IMG/VR virus record: IMGVR_UViG_3300033144_001394
Coordinates: 1-57,655 of that record
Source: a virus
Reading direction: 5' to 3' (one strand)
Length of the DNA: 57,655 nt
In this document: piece after piece, positions 47,533-55,309 of the stretch
How the letters are laid out: every line of letters begins with the position of its first letter
How positions within the stretch are numbered: position 1 is the stretch's first letter
Notes under the pieces: generated by a model
Seen by the model: the letters and a program-made list of their open reading frames with translations, nothing else
What the model was told of the DNA's origin: nothing
Database searches by the model: none
Made by a program: the position numbers and the translations under genes

Positions 47533-48533
47533 CTGTTTGGTTCTTCAGGCTTAAGCGCCTTGGTTAGTATTGGAAACAGGAATATTCTGGTGTTCTTAAT
47601 ACCATGTTCCTTCACGCATTCTGCGAGATCCTTTTCTACTTTCAAGTGAGCCTTGGGTATACCATATATCTCTTGATACTTGTCCATAGATCTAATACCG
47701 GCCTGATCATTATCAAAGAGCGTACAGATTCCCTGATAGGTTTTCTTGTACTCATTAATCTGAGCTTCTGGTATTATAATATTCTCACTGTCAGGTGCTA
47801 TACATTCAGCGTTAGACACATTCAATGTATCAAACGTCATCATATCTTTAAGACCACTACAGATAACTAGGTAAGGCCTGTCGCCTTGTAGTTGTCCGGA
47901 TCCTTGAACATATGGTTTCACCTTCAGATATTTTCTGTGTCCTGATAAGGGTTGGTAGATTTTATACAATTTCTTTTCCTCTGTGAAGAATCCATATATC
48001 TGGGATCCCTTTACCACGAACTCACTTGTTGGGTCATCTGGTCTACACATGGTATATTCGGATATAGGAACTACTTTTCTAAAAGCTAGTCCACTAGATC
48101 CTACCTGATACGCTTTCCAATAAGTAGAATCAATTATAGTCCATTTACGTGGTTTGATTCCTACTATTTCATAGCGTTCCTGGATCTTCATTATCCTTTC
48201 TCGATATGCATCGGGATTAGATAGCACTTCGCTATTGTAGTCCTCTATGATCATATGAGCAGCTTCTCCTCTGGTAGTCAGGTCATACATCGCCTTAACC
48301 AGGCTAGTACCATCTCCTGAATTATCAGTAGAAAAGTCCTTGAAATAATAGAAACCTTTGTCACGAGATAGGAAGACGAACAACGACGGGTTTTTATCTG
48401 CTGTGTTGAATACAGATTTGATTTGTATGTCCTGTCCAGTAAGTCTCTCTCCTAATTTCAAGTAATGTTCGAATACCCACTCTCTTGGTACATCAGACAG
48501 CCGAGCTGCCATTGCTTTAGTTCTTAGTCCCAT
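47529..48533 (-). CDS. DnaG-like primase with Toprim domain
   Basis: 334 residues. The N-terminal region (NPSLFVFLSRDKGFYYFKDF, then STDNSGDG) matches the CHC2 zinc-binding domain fold of DnaG primases, but the zinc-binding Cys/His set is missing. The Toprim domain begins near residue 221 with VICSGLKDMMTF and has D274-N-D276 in TLFDNDQAGIRS. The Glu of the first Toprim motif is replaced by Ser, as I recall for a branch of phage Toprim proteins. It should make primers for the family B polymerase. There is no helicase domain; the separate Dda/RecD-like helicase may serve. A terminator precedes the gene. Confidence 0.82.
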   Translation of the reverse strand: MGLRTKAMAARLSDVPREWVFEHYLKLGERLTGQDIQIKSVFNTADKNPSLFVFLSRDKGFYYFKDFSTDNSGDGTSLVKAMYDLTTRGEAAHMIIEDYNSEVLSNPDAYRERIMKIQERYEIVGIKPRKWTIIDSTYWKAYQVGSSGLAFRKVVPISEYTMCRPDDPTSEFVVKGSQIYGFFTEEKKLYKIYQPLSGHRKYLKVKPYVQGSGQLQGDRPYLVICSGLKDMMTFDTLNVSNAECIAPDSENIIIPEAQINEYKKTYQGICTLFDNDQAGIRSMDKYQEIYGIPKAHLKVEKDLAECVKEHGIKNTRIFLFPILTKALKPEEPNR

Positions 48534-48543
48534 ATATGTGAAT

Positions 48544-48573
48544 AAAAAAAGGAGAGCTATAGAGCCCTCCTTT
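48544..48573 (-). terminator. intrinsic terminator between SSB-like and primase genes
   Basis: AAAGGAG (48548-48554) pairs with CTCCTTT (48567-48573); an internal A-C mismatch is followed by three more pairs (GCT/AGC) and an ATAG loop. A run of seven A (48544-48550) gives a U-tract on the minus strand. It has the same architecture as the terminator at 34758-34799. Confidence 0.87.
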
Positions 48574-48593
48574 CAAGTTTGTATTATAGTATA

Positions 48594-49316
48594 TTACAAC
48601 GTGAACTCTTCACTTGCCTTACCATCTACGGCTCCTTCACCTTTTGCTTCTGGTGTATCACCCTCTGCTTCAAAACCATTATCCTCTGCAGGACTTAGTC
48701 TCTCTAGCATCTTCTCATCCTCAGCGTCAAACTGAAGAATTCTAGCAGGTGATGCTGTAAGTTCTTCGTAAGGCACTCCTGCTTTACTGAACTTAGGTAA
48801 GAATAAGTCAAGTCCCGTGTATGTATTTTGTTTCATATACTCACGAGCGCAGATACAAAAGTTCATTGGCTTATCTTTAGCCACGTCATCTGCGTTAAAT
48901 GCCTCAACAAGCTGCTCGATCGTGTCGTGCTTATTATCTTGGTCATCAAACCATTTCTCATTATCTAATGCGATACATAAGTTCTTAATAGCTTTCATGA
49001 TATCCATATCACGAGATACTTTAATGCCACTTTTCGTAGTACCGTCTTTATAAGGCCAGCGACTAGTCTTTACTCGACCTACCTGTCCTTTATAACGTGG
49101 TCCAGACTTCTTCTCAGCGTCTATAAAGAATCCTTCAAAACCTTCGCCCATATCTGACCCTTCTAAGTGAAGTAGTACAAAATACCCTTTCTCCTTGGTC
49201 ATATAAGGTGGTTGGTCTAGCTCTATTCTTCCGATAGTAGCTATTGTATTGCCTGCTTGCAACGTTTTCGGTGTACCTCCGCCGGTCTTTACATCTTTAG
49301 TTCCTAATTTTCCCAT
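48594..49316 (-). CDS. probable single-stranded DNA-binding protein
   Basis: 240 residues. The N-terminal two thirds has beta-strand-like segments (GNTIATIGRIELDQPPYM, GYFVLLHLEG, FCICAREYM) of OB-fold character, and the C-terminal ~35 residues are very acidic and Gly-rich, ending EEFTL, as in single-stranded DNA-binding proteins that recruit partners through an acidic tail ending in a hydrophobic residue. It is encoded 17 nt after the Sak4-like ATPase and before the primase. No sequence-level SSB motif is certain; the call rests on architecture and context. Confidence 0.6.
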   Translation of the reverse strand: MGKLGTKDVKTGGGTPKTLQAGNTIATIGRIELDQPPYMTKEKGYFVLLHLEGSDMGEGFEGFFIDAEKKSGPRYKGQVGRVKTSRWPYKDGTTKSGIKVSRDMDIMKAIKNLCIALDNEKWFDDQDNKHDTIEQLVEAFNADDVAKDKPMNFCICAREYMKQNTYTGLDLFLPKFSKAGVPYEELTASPARILQFDAEDEKMLERLSPAEDNGFEAEGDTPEAKGEGAVDGKASEEFTL

Positions 49317-49333
49317 TTTACTTTTGTATTTAA

Positions 49334-50110
49334 TTAATCAATATAGATTTTGTCCCAGTGGGTAACCAGGCCATCATCCTTCATTTCCGATATTACTATT
49401 TCCGCATTTCTTAGGTGAGCAGGTCGTGCTCCACAGGTTGTATCATCTGCCGTCTTGAAGGTCATGATATTCTGATTACCTTTTCGGTAAATATAACCAA
49501 TCGCATCTGATTGAGCAGCTGTCGTACGTTTAATGTTCCCTGTTAAATTTAAGTCCATTACATTGAACTCAGCACCATCTTTGTCTAGATATATATCTTT
49601 GACATGGCACACTTGAATGACTCTAGGAGCCCAAGTTTTAATATAACCGATCATCTTTGTAAAGGCCTCTCTTAGAAACGCATATCCAGCTCCATTAGGT
49701 AAGTTGAGAATACTTCCGTATTGTGCCTTACCACTAGCGGTGGATAGCTTACTTGTCTTACCATCTTTCTTAAACCAGTTCTTTCCCATAGGTGTTCGAG
49801 AGTATATTATCTCGCCGTAAGGGATACAGAACTGCTCAAGTGCCGTCATAGTATCTATCGCGACATAATCGTAGGGATGACCAAGCTTGGCGATCTCTTT
49901 CCCTATCGCGTTAATGTCTTCTACCGAAGAGGCTTTCACCTTTAAGGCATCTACATAATCAGATCCTTCCTCCAGGTCAAGTATAAGACAGTTGTCTAGC
50001 TGAGCTAGCAACTCCGTCTTTCCTACCTTGGGCTTGGAAAAGATAATTAAGTTCTTTGGGCTCATATAAGCCGCTTTTACCTTTTGTATAGGTAATTTGA
50101 TTTCCGTCAT
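49334..50110 (-). CDS. Sak4-like RecA-fold ATPase (AAA_24)
   Basis: This 258-residue protein has Walker A FSKPKVGKT ending at residue 32, followed by ILDLEEGSDY (49-50 acidic) and Walker B YDYVAIDT (D87). There is a central insertion rich in Lys/Gly and a C-terminal strand pair typical of the phage AAA_24/Sak4 group of minimal RecA-like proteins. Members act in single-strand annealing or strand-exchange recombination together with a phage SSB, and the SSB-like gene follows directly. Its ATG overlaps the stop of the upstream 189-residue gene by 4 nt. Confidence 0.85.
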   Translation of the reverse strand: MTEIKLPIQKVKAAYMSPKNLIIFSKPKVGKTELLAQLDNCLILDLEEGSDYVDALKVKASSVEDINAIGKEIAKLGHPYDYVAIDTMTALEQFCIPYGEIIYSRTPMGKNWFKKDGKTSKLSTASGKAQYGSILNLPNGAGYAFLREAFTKMIGYIKTWAPRVIQVCHVKDIYLDKDGAEFNVMDLNLTGNIKRTTAAQSDAIGYIYRKGNQNIMTFKTADDTTCGARPAHLRNAEIVISEMKDDGLVTHWDKIYID

Positions 50111-50676
50111 TCCACTTTCTTATTTTCATTATTAATAATCTCATTGATAAAAGCTTTTGTGCTGCACGGAGTTCGCATATGAATGGCCATATAATCTCGT
50201 ATAGTCATTGTTCCCATAGGCGCATCTTTTGTATTAGTATCTATATCTTCTAGGATACTAAATAGCTGCTCTACTCCTTCTTGTTTTATCTCAATGAGTT
50301 CACCAACAGGAACAAGATAACGACGATGTCCAGAGATAGGATGTGGTTCAGTTTTGTCATACTCATCCTCAAAGTGAGGATTATGTTCTAACTTCCACAA
50401 ACGTCTTTCCGGATCTTCTGATATATAAGTCGAGCCTACAAATTCAGTATATGTATCTGCTTTTTGTTGCATCTCGCTCAAAAAGAAGGCTAAGTGTTTC
50501 TCGGATTTGCCTGTTGGTATGTATGCTAATTTAGGTATAAATAGTGGATTTTCAACACCTTCTTGTTTAAATAATTTAGTGTGATATACCTTTAATTCCG
50601 CGATTCTTTCCTTCTTATCATAAACGTCACTACTTTTTGGTTGAGTAGTGTTTTTTTCTTTAGTTGATAACTTCAT
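50107..50676 (-). CDS. hypothetical protein, 189 aa, first gene of the central minus-strand operon
   Basis: No family recognised. The N-terminus is polar and basic; the middle contains FIPKLAYIPTGKSEKHLAFF and an acidic/aromatic segment (RRLWKLEHNPHFEDEYDKTE), then GHRRYLVPVGELIEI. It is coupled to the Sak4-like gene by a 4-nt overlap and is the first gene after the divergent control region at 50677-50855, so it is transcribed first. A recombination accessory role is inferred only from the coupling. Confidence 0.7.
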   Translation of the reverse strand: MKLSTKEKNTTQPKSSDVYDKKERIAELKVYHTKLFKQEGVENPLFIPKLAYIPTGKSEKHLAFFLSEMQQKADTYTEFVGSTYISEDPERRLWKLEHNPHFEDEYDKTEPHPISGHRRYLVPVGELIEIKQEGVEQLFSILEDIDTNTKDAPMGTMTIRDYMAIHMRTPCSTKAFINEIINNENKKVE

Positions 50677-50742
50677 ATGTTATCTGTTTTTAGTAGTTAA
50701 TAATTACTTACTCCTTTGGTTAAGTGTAAGTTTTTGATTATA

Positions 50743-50767
50743 TTATTTAGTGTCAGAAACTAAATAA
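50743..50767. promoter_or_regulatory. 9-bp inverted repeat in the divergent control region
   Basis: TTATTTAGT (50743-50751) and ACTAAATAA (50759-50767) are perfect inverted repeats around GTCAGAA. It sits between divergently transcribed gene groups, where an operator for a dimeric regulator or a promoter element would be expected. No Bacteroidota TAnnTTTG promoter is clear nearby. Confidence 0.5.
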
Positions 50768-50841
50768 GATGACTTTTCGATAATATATTTATCAGTTTCT
50801 ATATGCGTTCATTATCAATAACGTAGCGTCATCTTTTTTTT
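50766..50841 (+). terminator. structured leader element ending in a T8 run
   Basis: AAGATGAC (50766-50773) pairs with GTCATCTT (50828-50835) and a T-run follows to 50841. Inside the 54-nt loop are two smaller stem possibilities (GATAA/TTATC near 50779-50793 and CGTT/AACG near 50806-50823), so a three-way junction can form. It lies 15 nt before the holin-like start and could act as an attenuator, a terminator of a short plus-strand RNA, or a riboswitch-like element. Confidence 0.45.
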
Positions 50842-50855
50842 ATAAAGATAAAGAT

Positions 50856-51119
50856 ATGTCAGCATCTAACATAATTAATAAACTTCTCTCAGGTCTTGGT
50901 GATATTATTCGCGAAGACAAAGACGGTAAAGTCTCTTCAAAGAAAATCTGGGGACATATAGTAATGACTCTAGTAGGTCTTACATATGTTGCTGATGGTC
51001 TTCATTGGTATGAAATGAATCTTAGTGCTTTTAACTCTATGTTAATTGCAGGGTGTACTCTTATAGGACTTAAAACCATTAAAGAAGTTTTTAAGAAATC
51101 TACTGTATTAGAGAAGTAA
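50856..51119 (+). CDS. holin-like small membrane protein
   Basis: This 87-residue protein has a charged N-terminus (IREDKDGKVSSKK) and two predicted membrane helices, roughly GHIVMTLVGLTYVADGLHW and FNSMLIAGCTLIGLKTIK, followed by a basic tail. Size, topology and the following spanin-like pair suggest a holin or holin-like protein that controls lysis timing. It is followed after 3 nt by the next gene and is transcribed opposite to the surrounding replication genes. No endolysin is recognisable next to it. Confidence 0.6.
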   Translation: MSASNIINKLLSGLGDIIREDKDGKVSSKKIWGHIVMTLVGLTYVADGLHWYEMNLSAFNSMLIAGCTLIGLKTIKEVFKKSTVLEK

Positions 51120-51122
51120 CTC

Positions 51123-51434
51123 ATGTTTACCAAAACCAACATCATCATAGGGGCCCTTTTAATAGGAGTTCTTATCTTAGGATACATAGTCATCTATCGT
51201 AAGTCAGATACAGTTGTTGAGTTGTTTGATGATACCGAACTTCGGGATTCAATCAAGATAGCTCAGCAGAATGCAGTTTACTGGGAAGACTATGCACACG
51301 GTGTTGAACGTGAACGTGATCTGATTAAAGAACAGAAACAAAAAGTACGTTATGTCTATAAGCCTCAATACATCTATATTAACAATACTGCTAATATCGA
51401 TCAGTTGGACTCAGTCATTCGCACAAACTGGTAG
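51123..51434 (+). CDS. inner-membrane spanin-like protein (Rz-like)
   Basis: 103 residues: one N-terminal membrane helix (NIIIGALLIGVLILGYIVIY), then a charged helical periplasmic part (LRDSIKIAQQNAVYWEDYAH, ERERDLIKEQKQK) ending in a Tyr-rich segment. An N-terminal anchor plus coiled coil is the i-spanin layout, which links the inner membrane to an outer-membrane partner and fuses the membranes during lysis of Gram-negative hosts. The next gene starts inside it in another frame, as in Rz/Rz1 pairs. Identification is by architecture only. Confidence 0.55.
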   Translation: MFTKTNIIIGALLIGVLILGYIVIYRKSDTVVELFDDTELRDSIKIAQQNAVYWEDYAHGVERERDLIKEQKQKVRYVYKPQYIYINNTANIDQLDSVIRTNW

Positions 51435-51762
51435 TGATACTACCAAGTGTTACAACAAGACAGAACTGAAGAAAATTGCTACAGGTCTGGTTCGTGCGAA
51501 TGAATGTGATAGCCTTCTCAAGCTCACTGAACTAGATGTTCAGAAAGCTGATAGTGTCATCATGGCTAAAGATTCGATCATTATACAAGGTATGATTATC
51601 ATAGGTAGCCAAGAAACAATTATTGAAGGCAAGCAGGGTGATATTGATCGGCTGGTTAAACTAGTCAACAAGAACGATCGTCAGAAGAAGTGGCTCAAAG
51701 TGGGCTGGGTTACTACAGCTCTCGCTGAGTTAGCCCTGATCTTCTATCTTATGCTAAACTAA
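51352..51762 (+). CDS. spanin-like exported protein overlapping the preceding gene
   Basis: This 136-residue protein starts at ATG 51352, 83 nt inside the preceding gene in another frame. The overlap encodes a clear signal peptide (NTSILTILLISISWTQSFAQ), which supports this start. The body is helical and charged, and a second hydrophobic helix closes the protein (GWVTTALAELALIFYLMLN). There is no Cys at the signal cleavage site, so it is not an obvious Rz1-type lipoprotein. Signal plus C-terminal membrane segment resembles the topology of unimolecular spanins. A different envelope role remains possible. Confidence 0.6.
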   Translation: MSISLNTSILTILLISISWTQSFAQTGSDTTKCYNKTELKKIATGLVRANECDSLLKLTELDVQKADSVIMAKDSIIIQGMIIIGSQETIIEGKQGDIDRLVKLVNKNDRQKKWLKVGWVTTALAELALIFYLMLN

Positions 51763-51978
51763 GGGGATTAGTTTTTTAACCCTAGAACAACTCATATGGA
51801 GTAGTGATCCATCTTCTTTTTCTACAATATAGAAGCTTTTATTTCTATAATCAGTAATTCCACTTATTGTACCACCTAATCCACTGGCAATACGTTTGTA
51901 GAAACCTACGGAAGTTTGATATTTGTCAACTATTGTGAGAATACCATCCTTTTCTGTTTGTATTTGTCTACCAATCAT
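51754..51978 (-). CDS. small hypothetical protein, 74 aa
   Basis: I chose ATG 51978 (MIGRQIQTEKDG), which clears the stop of the upstream 60-residue gene; an earlier in-frame start at 51990 would overlap it. The product looks like a small beta-barrel (GILTIVDKYQTSVGFYKRIA, then SFYIVEKEDGSLLHM). No family recognised. It is the last gene of the right-hand minus-strand operon and converges with the spanin-like gene, overlapping it by 9 nt. Confidence 0.6.
   Translation of the reverse strand: MIGRQIQTEKDGILTIVDKYQTSVGFYKRIASGLGGTISGITDYRNKSFYIVEKEDGSLLHMSCSRVKKLIPLV
51756..51777 (+). terminator. intrinsic terminator after the lysis-like cassette
   Basis: AAACTAA (51756-51762, containing the stop codon) pairs with TTAGTTT (51768-51774) around GGGGA, and T continues to 51777. 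It ends the short plus-strand transcript and overlaps the 3' end of the convergent minus-strand gene. On the minus strand there is no U-tract. Confidence 0.75.
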
Positions 51979-51983
51979 AATTT

Positions 51984-52166
51984 CTACCAATTTGTTTTTT
52001 GCATTAGTTTCATCTTACATTTACCTAGATATATAAATTTAATACCATCTTCTATTACAAGGATGTCTCCAGCTATATAGGGATTATCTTCGAAATTAAT
52101 TCTGACGACCCCTCTACTAAAGTTTCTCATCCACCAGTATTTAAACTGTTCTCTCCATTTTTTCAT
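51984..52166 (-). CDS. small basic hypothetical protein, 60 aa
   Basis: Starts MKKWREQFKYWWMRNFSRG (basic, Trp-rich amphipathic helix), followed by beta strands VVRINFEDNPYIAGDILVIE and GIKFIYLGKCK. It may form an SH3-like barrel and resembles its 74-residue neighbour in size and predicted strand content. The aromatic basic N-terminus could bind membranes or nucleic acid. Function unknown. Confidence 0.5.
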   Translation of the reverse strand: MKKWREQFKYWWMRNFSRGVVRINFEDNPYIAGDILVIEDGIKFIYLGKCKMKLMQKTNW

Positions 52167-52199
52167 AGCTTAACTAATTTTTTGAATAGACTAATTTAG

Positions 52200-53177
52200 T
52201 TAATCAATCCAGAAAGTTCCACAATCAGCACACTTAGTGCCTGCGGGATATCCGTTTTCATAGCTAGTCTTTCGATGTCTGGTTATATCCATGTCCCCTA
52301 AAGTACACCCACCTTCTTTATGTATTGTGGCATACTTAGCTTTCTGTTTTTCGGTACTGGCTATACTACTCTTTTCTAACTTAGGAACGAGTAGCTCTTC
52401 TGTAATGCTATATGCAGTATCTTCACACCAGCTATTAGACATCCCACATACTTTGTGAGTATATGAATAACCAATGTTTGCACATATAAATACATGATCC
52501 CTCTTAAAAGGAAGTGAGATGTTTCCACCAAACCACATATGATCTCCGGATCCGTTTCCTGTATCAATGATTGCTATGTAACAACCCCTGAATGTAATTA
52601 GGTTACCTTGCATATCCAGATCATTGTGATTTACCCAGTCAGTTAGTATACCTGTGAAGTAGATTACAACTTCTCCTCCATAACTTGCTTGTGAAAGCAT
52701 CGTATGAAAATCATCATCTTGCTCATCGGTAGTAATCTTAAGCTCCTCTTTCAAATCTTTTAGTTTCTCATCTGCATTCATGGACCAGTCCCCTACTTCG
52801 ATCCCTGTGCTATAGAACATAGCCTGGTCTCCAGTGTTTCTTAACAGATCTTGTATCGGAGTAGAGGCATCACGATCGTGAATAATATCACGAAGGTGAT
52901 CTTCATGCTCATCCCACAGCTCCTGTGCCTCATCTTCTTCTATATCAAATGTATTTACCATGGACTTGATCAGTTCTGACTCAGCATGGTCGAGATCTGC
53001 CCACCAATGCTCAAATGCAGTTTCCCATAAAGTACATGATTCAGGATCCTGGATTTCCTCCTGGAGTTCCTTCAGACTATTATCAAGACTATCGCCTCTG
53101 TCTACATAATAGAGATAGTATTTGTCATCGAGAAGCGAAGATATCTGATCAATAGTTATTGTTATTTTAGTTTTCAT
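52200..53177 (-). CDS. acidic hypothetical protein with C-terminal zinc-ribbon-like end, 325 aa
   Basis: I chose ATG 53177 (MKTKITITIDQISSLLDDKY) over an in-frame ATG at 53222, which adds an unconvincing leader almost touching the previous gene. Residues 1-170 are very acidic and helical; 170-260 contain beta-type segments with GCYIAIIDTGNGSGDHMWFGG. The last 40 residues have Cys in GGCTLGD and a CADC pair plus His, suggesting a metal site. Family not recognised. Confidence 0.65.
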   Translation of the reverse strand: MKTKITITIDQISSLLDDKYYLYYVDRGDSLDNSLKELQEEIQDPESCTLWETAFEHWWADLDHAESELIKSMVNTFDIEEDEAQELWDEHEDHLRDIIHDRDASTPIQDLLRNTGDQAMFYSTGIEVGDWSMNADEKLKDLKEELKITTDEQDDDFHTMLSQASYGGEVVIYFTGILTDWVNHNDLDMQGNLITFRGCYIAIIDTGNGSGDHMWFGGNISLPFKRDHVFICANIGYSYTHKVCGMSNSWCEDTAYSITEELLVPKLEKSSIASTEKQKAKYATIHKEGGCTLGDMDITRHRKTSYENGYPAGTKCADCGTFWID

Positions 53178-53223
53178 AAGCGTTGTGTTGATTTGTATAT
53201 ATGATAGTAACAACCTCTCCATA

Positions 53224-53550
53224 CTAGAGAATCTTGACTACCACGGTGGTGGGTTCATGGTCGAATAGTTCCGCTTGGATGTGAGACACTACGAGTGTGT
53301 TGGGCTCATAGCCGTATAGTATCTTGATACCACTTAAATCCTTTAGTGGTAGTTTTATATTCTTAACGGGGAATTCGCTTTTCACAGCACTCATTATAGC
53401 AGGGGACATCCAGATACGGATGTCCTCCTTGTCTATACCCTTTTCTGCCATGAGAGTTAGGGCTCTATTTTGTATAATAGTTAGAGCCTGATTTATGGCA
53501 AATCCCATACCCAAATGGAGGGCACTTAAGGTTGTTACGTCCTTACTCAT
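53224..53550 (-). CDS. hypothetical protein, 108 aa, overlapping the helicase gene
   Basis: A helix-rich N-terminal half (ALHLGMGFAINQALTIIQNR) followed by beta segments (KNIKLPLKDLSGIKILYGYE, NTLVVSHIQAELF, TTVVVKIL). No catalytic motif and no recognised family. Its start overlaps the helicase stop by 8 nt, so it is probably translated together with the helicase; an accessory role is possible but unproven. Confidence 0.65.
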   Translation of the reverse strand: MSKDVTTLSALHLGMGFAINQALTIIQNRALTLMAEKGIDKEDIRIWMSPAIMSAVKSEFPVKNIKLPLKDLSGIKILYGYEPNTLVVSHIQAELFDHEPTTVVVKIL

Positions 53551-55309
53551 AGTTCTTACGTAATATGTAGAGCTTATCGGTTGGACGTGTGTATGCTGTG
53601 TACTTAATCCTGTTTCTCTCTACGGTTCGTTTGTTTCTATCTACATCCTCCTCGATTAGGAGAACGTTTTTATATGTCGAGCCTTGCGACTTGTGACATG
53701 TAATGGCGTAATTATACCCCACGTTTGCAGACCACTTCTGGATGTTGTAATGTTTTACCCATAGCCTAGATTCTCTCATAGCAAGTGCTTGCTTCTTAGA
53801 TTCTGTTAGCAACTCCTGCCATCTTTCCATAGAATCCTCATGCATAATTCTGATTACGTCCTGATATACAACACCGTTCTCTGGATCTATACATTTTACT
53901 TTACATTGGTATACAGCAGCATTCATAGAGTAACCGCCTTCATGGTATTTATGTTTTACTATATTCACATCAGCGATCTCAAGTTCTTGAGATGTCGTAA
54001 ATTGTATTACCCAGGCGCTGCCAAACTTATTCCGTCCTAGTTCGAAGACAGCCTTGTTACATACTAGCTTCTCTCCAACCATCCAAGGGTCTATATCTTT
54101 TCCGTATAACATTTCACGGATCACGCCGTTCATGTAATTTACAGTAGCATTCCTCCAGGCTAAAACTTTAGCATAGTTTGCATCAGCTTTAAACTCATCT
54201 GTTACAAAGTACTCCTTAAGCATTTCACGTACGAGATGTCTAGTCTTATCTGAGTCAATATGGAATACTCCATGTCCTTCATCAGTAAGCTTAGTCTTGA
54301 TGTTGCGAATAGGTTGCGTTGTTGTCAGATTCTCCCTGAGTATGAATGAGGTTTCCACTATTGGATTACCTTTCTTCTGTCTCATGATCTCATCTAACAT
54401 CACTCGTTTAAACTTATACTCGTCGTCTTCTTTGAATGGAATACAGTCGACTCTGTTTATCGGCGGGATCTGTGCAGGATCACCCATGAATATGATGTTT
54501 ACATTCTTAGAATGTTTCATGATTTCAGTACAGAGGGTATCGTCTAACATAGATACCTCATCAACGATAAGGTACTTGTAGTTACGTAGCTCATTCTTAT
54601 CCTTCTTCTTAGCCTTGAATGTCTGATTACCACTCCCGTCTATACTCTCAGTAAGTCCTAAGAGTTTGTGAATAGTATTGTAAGATACTTTTTGACTACT
54701 GTCGAATAAATCATTGAATACACTGTTGTCAGTTGAGTTAGGAATAAACAATCCACTCTGCATAAGCACCTGGACTGCCTTATTGGTAGGAGCTGTTATA
54801 GCTATTCTACGGTGAGGAAATCGTACAGTGATGTATTCTATTATCTTATTCACTAGGAACGTCTTACCTGTCCCTGCATAGCCTTTGAGTACTAATGCAT
54901 CTTCTTCACGATCTCTAAAGAAACTAGCAATCGATATGAAAGCTGCTGTCTGTCCGTCATTAAGAGGTTCTATTAACTTTTCTTCTATCTTCAGACTAAT
55001 GAGTTCATGAGCTAAGTCAAAGTTTTCATCATCCGGAGAATCAATCATAGCCTTAAGGGTCTTCCCCTCGTCTTCACCTACGATATTTTTATCTACTAAC
55101 TCGTCGGCTCTTTGTTTCAATTTATTTTTGCTCATAATATTTTCTGTTGTTACGGATCCTATTCGTATTACGTCCTGTCGTTTTACAACATGTGTATCGA
55201 AGGCTCCACTCTGAGATATCAGTCTTATCTTTATATCAGAACTATTTACTTCAAGAACAAGACATTGACCTAATGTCTTATGAATACCTACATCGTCAGG
55301 TTCAAGCAT
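53543..55309 (-). CDS. Dda/RecD-like SF1 DNA helicase
   Basis: 588 residues from ATG 55309; the preceding gene's TGA shares one base with it (TGATG). Walker A is GYAGTGKT (143-150), motif Ia ITAPTNKAVQVLM, motif II VDEVSML (D250-E251), motif III MGDPAQIPP, and the C-terminal ITCHKSQGSTYKNVLLIEED is the UvrD_C_2 motif V/VI region, as in Dda and RecD2 (5'-3' translocation). The first ~58 residues form a small beta-rich module; an internal ATG at 55136 (MSKNKLKQ) is an alternative start without it. It probably unwinds DNA for the family B polymerase and for recombination. Confidence 0.9.
   Translation of the reverse strand: MLEPDDVGIHKTLGQCLVLEVNSSDIKIRLISQSGAFDTHVVKRQDVIRIGSVTTENIMSKNKLKQRADELVDKNIVGEDEGKTLKAMIDSPDDENFDLAHELISLKIEEKLIEPLNDGQTAAFISIASFFRDREEDALVLKGYAGTGKTFLVNKIIEYITVRFPHRRIAITAPTNKAVQVLMQSGLFIPNSTDNSVFNDLFDSSQKVSYNTIHKLLGLTESIDGSGNQTFKAKKKDKNELRNYKYLIVDEVSMLDDTLCTEIMKHSKNVNIIFMGDPAQIPPINRVDCIPFKEDDEYKFKRVMLDEIMRQKKGNPIVETSFILRENLTTTQPIRNIKTKLTDEGHGVFHIDSDKTRHLVREMLKEYFVTDEFKADANYAKVLAWRNATVNYMNGVIREMLYGKDIDPWMVGEKLVCNKAVFELGRNKFGSAWVIQFTTSQELEIADVNIVKHKYHEGGYSMNAAVYQCKVKCIDPENGVVYQDVIRIMHEDSMERWQELLTESKKQALAMRESRLWVKHYNIQKWSANVGYNYAITCHKSQGSTYKNVLLIEEDVDRNKRTVERNRIKYTAYTRPTDKLYILRKNYE

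Noticed and set aside
52170-52203. 8-bp inverted repeat (TTAACTAA/TTAGTTAA) as a terminator
   Set aside because: The loop is 18 nt, the stem is AT-rich and no suitable T-run follows on either strand.
53178-53222. Longer start for the 325-residue protein at 53222
   Set aside because: The added 15 residues show no sensible continuity with the domain; ATG 53177 gives a clean MKTKITITID start.
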